A DNA stretch of 64,000 nt from positions 2,518,383 through 2,582,382 of the forward strand of contig OW804098.1 in the NCBI GenBank assembly GCA_942159475.1, read 5' to 3'. The translations under genes were made by a program, and so were the position numbers. A model generated the notes under the pieces. The model did not search any database. It was given only the letters and a program-made list of their open reading frames with translations, and was not told the DNA's origin. Positions within the stretch are counted from its first letter, which is position 1. Each line of letters begins with the position of its first letter. This stretch comes from Sthenelais limicola. Taxonomy: Eukaryota; Annelida; Polychaeta; Phyllodocida; Sigalionidae. Of the stretch, positions 51,401 to 63,400 are shown piece by piece.

Positions 51401-54400
51401 CTATGGATACTCTGTTCCAGAGGTGAAATCAAATGTCATCTTGAGCCTCCTCACACTGAAGTTTAGGCTAAATAAATTAGACTTTATGACCATGGCAGTG
51501 GGTAATAAATAGCAAATGGCACTTTGTTCTGGTTCAAACTGATATTGACACAATCAGAAAACTAAATGAACCCAATGTCTGATTTGTCTCAATTGGTTTC
51601 AAGCCTGTATTGTGCCATTTGCTATAAAAACCTCATGGATAGTTCAATGGGTACCATTTGGTCCACCAAGGATTGAAGTAAAACACTTGACATTTTGTGT
51701 ACAAGCATCAGAATGCTGCCGCAATCAGTATGTTCAGTGGCTTCTGACTTCATTGTCCTGGTAGGTTTGTCGGTATTATTCTTATTTCATTAGAGGCCAT
51801 TAAGACATTCAAATAAGTTGCACTATCATTGAAGGTGTAAAGTACCCTGGAAATAGATTTCCAGTTGAGGGTCTCTATTATTTAGGGTTGAGTGCTTCAC
51901 ATGCTTCATGAGGGTTTTGCAAGAATTTTTGTATGCAGGACCCAATGATCTACAAGGACTATATTACTACACATGTATACTTATAGAAATTCTCCATTAA
52001 GCTCTAATCCTGAGTTAAATATTATCTTAATGATGGAATTCATTTGTGTGGATTATTAATTTCAAATTTAAACCAATACTTTAATCATCCATGCTATGGG
52101 TTCACAGATGCAGGGAAACACCAGTGACAGAAAGGTGTCCTTACTGCTAGATTGGGTGAAACGGGATGCAGAGGAAAGATATCGTTCTCTGGTAGAATCC
52201 CTGTACCAGCATGGACAAAAGAAAGCTGCTGATATCCTCTCCAGTGTGCTCGGTGCATGCGGCGGTAAATCACAATCCAGTGTTACGCCAGACCCTGGTA
52301 ATAACAGCTTAATTATCACAGATCTTCAGGCCATCTTGAGGGGAAGATCCTAATCATTAATTTAATGAATTTACTAGCATTCTAGTCTTTAATTCTACAA
52401 TGTTTACAATCATTGGAATTATCTCATCAATATGATGATACCTCAAAATCCATCTTTTGCAATTTTTTTCTGCATCAAATTACATATTATATTATATGAT
52501 CTATTGTAACTCATATGTCGTATGTAATTAAGTTTCAATGTTATGAGCAAGTATAAATACCAAAGCAAGTTTGGATTAATACTTCAACATTAAGAAAATA
52601 TCTAATCATTTAACACTTGTTTCTCATTTTATTCTACCTATTTCTGCATGATGATAATTTAACATTTCAGTTTTGCCATGGGTGAAAGATTTAGTGGAGG
52701 AAAATCAACATTTTTCAAAAAATTTACGGATCTTTAAAACTGATGCTGGCTACAGTGAGTACAAAGACAATATAATGGAAACTTTCACCAAATTACGATT
52801 GGTTAAAGGGGACATTGCTGCTCCACAAAAGTAAGTGATATGTTAAGTAATTTCAGAGTATAATATAAAATGAATACATGGATAGAATATGGTATTGGCA
52901 TAGCTCAACTTTGCCGTTGAGGGCGGTTCACACAATGCTTCTAAAATAAAGTCATTGATACCAGTGTCTGGATCCTCAGGATCAAGCCTACAAATATTCA
53001 AATAACAAGTTATTTTGAATCTTAGTAATCAGTTGTTTTGGGGGTAGATATTTAATAAAACTTTACACTACTCCAGATTCTGTTGTCCTCAGTTCATTCA
53101 TTGTTGCATGTGAATTAGATACAAAATGCTACTACAGGTAGTACAGTTTTATTAAATTATTTGTGTGAGTTAATGTCTTATTGTGTGTATTACTTGATTA
53201 CAGGATGAGCTCCCCAGAGATATCAATGGAGGAAGCACTTGGTTACATTGATGGAGCTAAAGTACTTTTATTTCAGTCCGTTCCTGGGGCAGGCAAATCT
53301 TGTTTAATGCTGAAGATTACCAACACCTGGGGGGAGGCCATATTGGAGAATACAGAGGTTTGCTATCCTGTGCTGAAAGGTGTTAAGAGCCTTCTATACT
53401 TGAGGCCGGATGATTGTAAATCCACACTGGCTGAGACAGTGAAAGAAACCTTTGTGAAGAGATGTGGTGCTAATAGTGAAGCTGCTATTCATCACTTTAA
53501 TAACAAGCCTGAGGAGACTGCCATTGTGTGGGATTCTCTAGATGAGGTCTATGATAAGAAAGATCTAATCAATGACCTTGAGCATGAAATGAGGGAGGAG
53601 AAGAGGATTATAATTGCAGGGGTTAGAACAAATCATCCTGTGTTGAATAAACTCCAGGGTAGATGGAAAGAATGGTTTATTGAAGTCCAAGGATTTGACC
53701 GGTCCGGAATTTTAAATTTTGTTGGAAAATTTTGTGAATCTCATCCAAAAGAATTTTCCCCGGGCAAATCTCAGGAAGTCAAGAAAGACTTTCAAGCAGC
53801 TGTAGATGGGGATCGAAGGTTATGTGGATTGTTGACCATTCCACTTGTCCTAACAATGGTGTGTTTGTTAATAAAGGCTGGGAAAATTGCATCCAACACC
53901 ATGAGAGGGCTCACAAAACTTAAAATCTATGAGCTAATAGAAGAGCTGGTATGTGAGCGAGATGGTCTTAGTCCAACAAAGCAAGAAATGACATTATTTC
54001 ATAAGTTCTCTTTATTGAGCATGTTCAAAGATACAAATTGTTATGAAAAGGAGATGTGTGATACAGGAATAGATCCAACTAAAATTCCATTCATTCTATT
54101 AGGAAAGAAAGATATTACAAGCACTAAGCTAGGACGCAAAATTATATGGCCCCATTTGTCCTTCATGGAGTATGGGGCTGCTAAGTACTTAAAGGAGGTA
54201 GATGAAGCACATATGAGCCAGGTTCTCAAATTCCTATCCAGCAAACCAGAATTTAGTAATACATTTGTCTTCCTCCTTGAAATGATTGACCTGGATACTA
54301 ACAAAATGATTGCGATTGTTAATGACATTTTGGCCTTACAATCAAACTTCACTATCCCATGGCACTTTTGGTCATGCACTGGCAAGTCCATGAAAAAACT

Positions 54401-57400
54401 CTTAGAATTTATTTCAGGAATTCATATAGAGCAATTGTTAGAGTCCCCTCTAGTACAAGACAAGCTCTGGTCAAAACCACTAGTTCCTTGCGCCAGGTGT
54501 TGGAAGAAGACAGGATTCACCTCCACTGCCCAGGGACAGGCCGTCATAAATATTGCTAACAACTGTATCAGTGTTTTGTCAAGTGCTGATCAACGGAAGG
54601 CAGCCTACAAGGACACAGTTTTTAAAGTATTGCCAACAATGTAAGTATGATTGCATCTATGCTTACAACTGATAAGGGAAGTTCAGTCTGGTCTGGAAAC
54701 AGATCTATGACAAAACCTGTACTTTTTTAAGGAGAAAATTTACGTACAAATCATGACATCAGACTAGATTATGAACATTTCATGCATATCTTGATGTATT
54801 TATCTATTTTGTATATGTCTCTCAATGCCTTACTTCCCTAAATACCAATTTCAACAGGTTTGGTGAGCATGGGATAACTTTCCCTGTTCCTAGCTCAAAG
54901 AGATCAGTCAAAATTACAGAGGCCACGCCTGGCTACATCAATCTTCATGCCAATCGTCCAATTGACTTTGTATCAGCCAACATCTTCACCACTCTATCAC
55001 AGAAAGTTATGACACACCTAGCACTTGAATGTGATCTTAAGGACAAGATTTACTCCCATGAGGACCATACAACAACACCAAGAGAATGGTTATCAGTGAT
55101 CGAGGCACTGGTAAATCATTGTCATGCCTTTGATGAAGGCACACTACTGATGAAATCCCCTGTGCGAGCCAGCAATGATGGTTTTCTCCTTGTGGTATTG
55201 GAATGTCATCAAAAGTTGTCTGACCATGGTGTGAAATGCGTTGATGTAGGAGATGATATCACTGGGTTTGTGGATCAAACATGGAAATGCACAACTGATG
55301 GTAAAACCATCTACAAGCTGTCTCCTGATGGGAAGCTCACAGTCAACATCAGGTGAATTATAAATTTCACTATGTTTCAGGAAAATCAGTCACTAGTCGC
55401 AAAATTGGTATTTTCCAATATTATTCAATTACAAGATGTATTTTTTGAAATATTCTCAAGCATTGAGTCCTTGATGTCGCATGAATACATTTATCAAATT
55501 TAGTGTGTTAAAGAGGAACATGCATTTTTTAGGTGATCCTAAAGAATGTATTCAACTACTTTAACTACTTTACTTCTAAATGTCCACCAACAAATATTGC
55601 AAACCTTTTTTTTCTAAACTAAATATCTCAAACTAACAATATAGAAACAATTTGTAGATGTCCTACCTTTTATTTGCATTAGAGTCCGCTTGATTTTGTC
55701 TTTTCAATTATAATAACTCAAAATACATTATTGGTGACTCATTTTCCTAATACATGTCCAAATATGGTGAAATAACATGTAATCTAGTGATTAATAATTA
55801 AGATAAGCAACTATGGAAATACACATGACCACAGACTTGTAATGAGAATGACCACAGACTTGTAATGAGAATTACAAGTCCGTGATATGATTCAAGGAGA
55901 TATAATATATCATCTTCTCATAAGGTATGAGACCCTTTAGGCAAAGTGAGTTAGAAGTTGGTCAGCCAATATGATAAAGCTACTTTTGGCATTAAAATTC
56001 ATACAAGAATAGATATAACAAGAGCAATTTATACAATTATTTAAGAGAATTGAATGTGAAAGGTCACAATTATTGATTTACCTACTGTACCAAATGGAAA
56101 TAATAAATATTGAAAAAATTACAGTGTTGTAAAACATTATGTAATGGCTACACAATTTTGTTACTTAACTTCAAGATGTACAGGTGATATAATGGTGCTC
56201 AGGGAAGCATTTGACCTAGTATAATAGTTACACAATAACAACTAATTAATGATTAAATTACAACAGCAGCAAGAGTGTTCTGTATTATTACATTATTACG
56301 ACCTGATGAAGGGCACACCATAGCCCAAAGGCTAGTTCTTAATGAAAAAAACCTAAACTAATAACAAAGGTTTTATAATCCATCATCATATCTCCATCAA
56401 CCTGGGCATAAGATATACAAGTTACCCACCTTACTTTGATACATTATTATTATTATATTACGATTATAAACATTTACAATTGATGAAAACTGGCCAAATT
56501 GCTAGGAAATGTTAACAATATAATTTTTATTAGTGAGTCAGACTAAAATACTTACAATAAAAATTACAGATCATTTGCTATATAACCATTGTTCTTTTAA
56601 TTTTCTATCAAGATTAAGAGCAGACAAGTTTGGTAGAGATGTGGAATTGGATAAACAATGTGAACAGCTTGTTGTTGAGGCGGACAGGATGTCTGATATC
56701 AGTGTGGAACATGTGGGGACATGTCTTCGGCTCCTGGACCAGGGAGTTAGGCTGACCCTACCATGGCAAGATGGTTTAAGCTTTAGTAACACCAGCTGTA
56801 GTATGACTGAGGAGTGGAAGAGGGCAACTGACTATCTGGCTTCATGTGGTACACCAGGACGTTTAACAGTTGGTATCAACAACTCTCTTTCCAAGGATCA
56901 AGTTCTAGCCTTGCTTCAGATGCGGCCTGGTATCTCATGGTGGTTTAACATGGAGGAGAATGGTGATGTTGTTACATCTACTCACAGGGTACTAATGAAG
57001 GATGGATGGACAGCCATAGGAGGAGGAGGAGCAGCGTGCACCCTCAGGCTGTCCTCTCCTGATGGGTCATCACAAGTATCTATGAGGTAATCTGATCTAT
57101 CCTATACAATATAACACTCTTATAGTCCATGACTTACATGTGTCATGTGATCCGGTGCTACTTCAACTGCAAAAGGCTGTTGCTGAATCTCACCAGAAGC
57201 AGGGCAGGAACTGGTCTTGTGTGCTGCTACTCCACACAGTACCAAGGCAGTTACTGGCAGGGTCCATTGCATTACAACAGTGGGTCATCTATCCCACCCA
57301 TGAAGTTCCCTTTTCAACTTATTATAGCTCTCTCACAGCTCTCTCATTAAGTTTATTATACCTTTGGTGGAGTTGGTATGATACTCCCATAGGCTTAAGC

Positions 57401-60400
57401 ACTGAGCCTCGTATTGAAAAATGCGGGCAATAAAGAGCCCATATTGCCCGCATTTTTGTCATATTGCCCGCATTTTAAAAAAAATAGTGCCAATCCTAAT
57501 TACTTTTATTTAAATAATTCTGTTGGCAGAAGATACTCATAGGCCTAATATGCATTGATCATAGATAGGCCTAAAGGTATTTAAAAGAAACTAATTCCTT
57601 CGGTAGTTTAATCACATTCCTAGTGCCCTAAATTGAGCTAGATCGGCGTGGCTAAAGTCTCAATGCAGGGAGAGCAGTAAAACATTGACCAAATAATAAA
57701 CTAATATCCATTCATGTTGGCAATGTGTAGGTTTCCAATACGATTATATCATGAAGAAAGTTATATTATGTTTATTTTGTCTATTCATAAACTAGCCACG
57801 ACGGCAACAACAATGAAACAAATAAATCTTTCTTGGCCTTAGTTTCACCCCAGCTGACAACAACATGATCGGCTACGTGTGTCAACGCAGGAAGAGCACT
57901 AAAATATCAATTAAATAAACAAAATAAACTAAAATCCTTTCATGTTTATCTAAGCCTAACCATTACCAATGCATAACTTTGTTTTAAAGAGATTTAAAGC
58001 TGTGGAAAGCTGTGAAACTTACAATTTATTCTGCATCTTGAATAGTCCATAATAGTCCTTGAATAATCCATTTGCTGACAGTGACTGAGTGAGTGACTCA
58101 AGTCGGTGAAAAACAGCGAGTTCAAAAATGAAAAGTATACAAATTAAAACAGATTGATGACTTAAAATCTGTTTAATAGAAGAATCGAGATATTATTACG
58201 TGATAATATTAGCAATATTCGTGATATTAAGCGTGGGAGTTGAATCAAAATAGAACTAGATTTTGCAGCGGATCAGGATTACCGATGACGTCTCACACCC
58301 AAAGGTGAATCACCGCGCATTGATATGTAAACAGAGGGAGGTGTGAGGGGTCACTGGGTCGCCGAGGGGATCAACATTTAGGCTATTTTTCATCGATTTT
58401 CACGTTTTTTTGTTGCGTAAAATGTCGGAAAAAAGTGCCCTCGGTGGATATATCTCTGTTGCATATTGCCCTTGGGCTACGCGATATAAGCTTGTGTACT
58501 ACATGCACTCGCTAAAATCGTGTAGCCCTCGGGCAATATGCACCTCCGATATCTGCCTTGGGCACTTTTGTCTATATACTGCCCCCTTCAAACGGCAAGG
58601 CATGAGTAGTTGCTACTTGGCCATCAGCAGATCACATAGTCAATTTAAATATAACCAGATGATTAAATATTTAGGAATTAAACAACAAGGGTTGTAGCAT
58701 GAGGAGGATCAGCGATCCAATAACTCACAAGGCCACAGGCGGAGTCAGTTTATTGGATTGCTGATCCTCGGAATGGTACAACCCAAGTTGTTTAATGCTT
58801 TTAGTGTGTGATGGGTCAGATCACATACAAATAGACAACCTCTCACCTCTTGTCTCTCACCTCTAGTCCCTCTCCTCTTGTCTCTCACCTCTTGTCTCTC
58901 ACCTCTTGTCTCTCACCTCTAGTCCCTCTCCTCTTGTCTCTCTCCTCTAGTCCCTCTCCTCTTGTCTCTCACCTCTTGTCTCTCACCTCTTGTCTCTCAC
59001 CTCTTGTATCTCACCTCTTGTCTCTCTCCTCTTGTCTCTCACCTCTTGTCTCTCTCCTCTTGCCTCTCACCTCTTGTCTCTCTCCTCTTGTCTCTCACCT
59101 CTTGTCTCTCACCTCTTGTCTCTCACCTCTTGTCTCTCTCCTCTTGTCTCTCACCTCTTGTCTCTCACCTCTTGTCTCTCACCTCTTGTCTCTCACCTCT
59201 TGTCTCTCACCTCTTGTCTCTCACCTCTTGTCTCTCACCTATTGTCTCTCACCTCTTGTCTCTCTCCTCTTGTCTCTCACCTCTTACCTCTCACCTCTTG
59301 TCTCTCACCTCTTGTCTCTCACCTCTTACCTCTCACCTCTTGTCTCTCACCTCTTGTCTCTCACCTCTTACCTGTCACCTCTTGTCTCTCACCTCTTGTC
59401 CCTCACCTCTTGTCTCTCTCCTCTTGTCTCTCACCTCTTGTCTCTCACCTCTAGTCCCTCACCTCTTTCCCTCACCTCTTGTGTCTCACCTCTTGTCTCT
59501 CACCTCTTGTCTCTCACGTCTTGTCTCTCACCTCTTGTCTCTCACCACTTGTCTCTCACCACTAGTCCCTCACCTCTTGTGTCTCACCTCTTGGCCCTCA
59601 CCACTTGTCTCTCACCTCTTGTATCTCACCTCTTGCCTCTCTCCTCTTGTCTCTCACCTCTTGTCTCTCACCTCTTGTATCTCACCTCCTGCCTCTCACC
59701 TCTTGTATCTCACCTCTTGTATCTCACCTCCTGCCTCTCACCTCTTGTATCTCACCTCTTGTATCTCACCTCCTGCCTCTCACCTCTTGTCTCTCACGTC
59801 TTGTCTCTCACCTCTTGTCTCTCACCACTTGTCTCTCACCACTAGTCCCTCACCTCTTGTGTCTCACCTCTTGGCCCTCACCACTTGTCTCTCACCACTT
59901 GTATCTCACCTCTTGTCTCTCACCTCTTGTCTCTCAGCTCTTGTATCTCACCTCTTGTCTCTCACCTCTTGGCCCTCACCTATTGTCTCTCACCTCTTGT
60001 CTCTCTCCTCTTGTCTCTCACCTCTTACCTCTCACCTCTTGTCTCTCACCTCTTGTCTCTCACCTCTTACCTGTCACCTCTTGTCTCTCACCTCTTGTCT
60101 CTCACCTCTTACCTGTCACCTCTTGTCTCTCACCTCTTGTCCCTCACCTCTTGTCTCTCTCCTCTTGTCTCTCACCTCTTGTCTCTCACCTCTAGTCCCT
60201 CACCTCTTGTCCCTCTCCTCTTGTGTCTCACCTCTTGTCTCTCACCTCTTGTCTCTCACCTCTTGTCTCTCACGTCTTGTCTCTCACCTCTTGTCTCTCA
60301 CCACTTGTCTCTCACCACTAGTCCCTCACCTCTTGTGTCTCACCTCTTGGCCCTCACCACTTGTCTCTCACCTCTTGTATCTCACCTCTTGCCTCTCTCC

Positions 60401-63400
60401 TCTTGTCTCTCACCTCTTGTCTCTCACCTCTTGTATCTCACCTCCTGCCTCTCACCTCTTGTATCTCACCTCTTGTATCTCACATCCTGCCTCTCACCAC
60501 TTGTATCTCACCTCTTGTCTCTCAGCTCTTGTATCTCACCTCTTGCCTCTCTCCTCTTGTCTCTCACCTCTTGTCTCTCACCTCTTGTATCTCACCTCCT
60601 GCCTCTCACCTCTTGTATCTCACCTCTTGTATCTCACATCCTGCCTCTCACCACTTGTATCTCACCTCTTGTCTCTCAGCTCTTGTCTCTCACCTCTTGT
60701 CTCTCACCTCTAGTCCCTCACCTCTTGTCCCTCACCTCTTGTGTCTCACCACTTGTCTCTCACCTCTTGTCCCTCACCTCTTGTCTCTCAGCTCTTGTAT
60801 CTCACCTTGTGTCTCTCACCTCTTGGCCCTCACCTCTTGTTTCTCACCTCTTGTATCTCACCTCTTGTATCTCACCTCTTGTCTCTCACCTCTTGTGTCT
60901 CACCTCTTGGCCCTCACCACTTGTCTCTCACCTCTTGTCTCTCTCCTCTTGTATCTCACCTTTTGTCTCTCAGCTCTTGTCTCTCACCTCTTGTCTCTCA
61001 GCTCTTGTCTCTTAGCTCTTGTCTCTCACCTCTTGTCTCTCACCTCTTGTCTCTCACCTCTTGTCTCTCACCTCTTGTGTCTCACCTCTTGTATCTCCTC
61101 TTGTATATAACCTCTTGTCTCTCACCTCTTGTCTCTCACCTCTTGTCCCTCACCTCTTGCCTCACTCCTCTGGTCTCTCACCTCCTGCCTCTCTCCTCTT
61201 GTCACTCAACTTTTGTCTCTCACCTCTTGCCTCTCACCTCTTGTCTCCCTCCTCTTGTCTCCCACCTCTTGTCTCTCACCTCTTGTCTCTCACCTCTTGT
61301 GTCTCACCTCTTGTATCTCACCTCTTGTCTCTCACCTCTTGTCTCTCACCTCTTGTGTCTCACGTCTTGTCTCTCACCTCTTGTCTCTAACCTCTTGTCC
61401 CTCACCTCTTGTCCCTCACCTCTTGTATCTCTCCTCTTGTCTCTCACCTCTTGTCTCTCACCTCTTGTATCTCACCTCTTGTCTCACCTCTTGTCTCTCA
61501 CCTCTTGTGTCTCACCTCTTGTCTCTCACCCATTGTCCCTCACCTCTTGTCTCTCACCTCTTGGCCCTCACCACTTGTGTCTCACCTCTTGGCCCTCACC
61601 ACTTGTATCTCACCTCTTGTCTCTCACCTCTTGTCTCTCACCTCTTGTTTCTCACCTCTTGTCTCTCACCTCTTGTCCCTCACCTCTTGTATCTCTCCTC
61701 TTGTCTCTCACCTCTTGTATCTCTCCTCTTGTCTCTCACCTCTTGTCTCTCACCTCTTGTCTCTCACCTGGTTCTGCCACTATCAGTGTGGTTCTGCCAC
61801 TATCTGTGTGGTTCTGCCACTATCAGTGTGGTTCTGCCACTATCAGTGTGGTTCTGCCACTATCAGTGTGGTTCTATCAAGACCGTTTTCCCCAAATCAG
61901 TATGGTTCTGTCACAATCAGTGTGCTTCTGCCACAATCAGTGTGATTCTACCACTATCAGTGTGGTTCTACCACTATCAGTGTGCTTCTGCCACAATCAG
62001 TGTGCTTCTGCCACGATCAGTCTGATCACTAGGAAACTGCGCTCACTAGGGAAGTGCACTCGATTTAGTGGTGGTGTAGGGCTTTCTAACTTGGCTGCAT
62101 CTCTAAAAGTTACTGAGATATATGCATAGACAATCTATGCGACATGTGGCTCATTATTTTGTGACACATCTGCACCCTTAGACAATGCACTAGGAGTGCT
62201 AACAGCTCGTTACTATGCAACCAATGCATGTACAGCATATTCAGTGACACCAGTAGATTCCTTGGGGTCAATTTAGTGGGAGTACGTCTTTTCAAATTGG
62301 CTGTATGTCTAAAACTTACTGAGATATGGGCTCATTCCCATTCCAGCCACTGCGGTACACATGACCCACATAACATGGAGAACCCTGTTTGCTAGGGCAA
62401 CCCATCCAAATACAACATTTACAATGACACCATTGAATTCCTTGGGGTTGATTTAGTTGGGGAAGGTCTTTTTAAATTGGCTGTATATCTAAAACTCACT
62501 GAGTTATAGGCATAGACAGATCTGTGCGACTTCTGTGCGGGTGGGTCAGATTTTCAGAAAATGTACACTTCAACGTTGCCAATCTTCTCAAATAACCAAA
62601 ATTTCAGAGAAAATTAAAGTTCAAACAGATTTCTAGAATCTAGAATCAATGCAATGACTGAACTGCAGCCTGATTTTGCAGAATTTACTAAAAGAAACTG
62701 TACATTTTCTGAAAATCTGGCTCCCATAGACATAGCACTGAGACACTATGCAATCCCCAAAGGATCCTATGTTAATGGCCTTGGAGGCGCAATCCAAAAT
62801 CTCTTCTCAGATCTTTAATAATAATATTTTTTTTTTGAGGTTTGTTCAAGTACAGTTTTGCCTTATGCTCTATCAGAATCATTCATCGAAAAAACGATTG
62901 GAAAAAAAAATATTTCCCTGAGATCTAGGGTCAAACATATCTACAAGAGCAGGTGAGGGCCAAAAGTAAAATCGTTTCTCACATCTCTAATAAAAATAGT
63001 TCATTTCCAAGAGTTAGCCCATCCACATTTCTCGCCTCCCTCTCCTGAATGCCACCAGTGAAAAAACGGTTTGAAAATATTTTTTTCCCCCTGAGATACA
63101 GAGGTTCACGTGTTTGGCCTGGGCTGAGCCTGGGGTGCAGAGTGACCAGGACGGAGCGTTTCCTGTTTGGAATTACCCATTCCCAGGATCTCTGTGAAGA
63201 TAAAAATATTTTTTCTTCACTACCCTTTATTTTTCATGTGGGTCCATCACATAAAAGGTGGAAACAGACAGATATCAAAAAAAAAAATTTTTTCACCCAA
63301 AACTCTCAAAAAAAAGCATATTTTGCAAAAGTTGGACTTGAAAAAAGCTGGACTTGTAAAAAGTCAAATTTCCAAAAAAATCTTTTGTCTCTGATTGTCA

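Noticed and set aside
54041..54391. Minus-strand open frame of 116 codons opposite the NACHT exon
   Set aside because: It is a shadow of the strongly supported plus-strand coding exon and has no domain features.
58410..58697. 95-codon open frame as a Cys-rich peptide gene
   Set aside because: It is produced by reading through a fold-back hairpin; the apparent cysteine pattern comes from the complementary arms.
58850..62129. Long Ser/Leu-rich open frames (up to 583 codons) as transmembrane proteins
   Set aside because: All three plus frames are open and read the same peptide because the unit is 14 bases without stops. The sequence lies in an intron.
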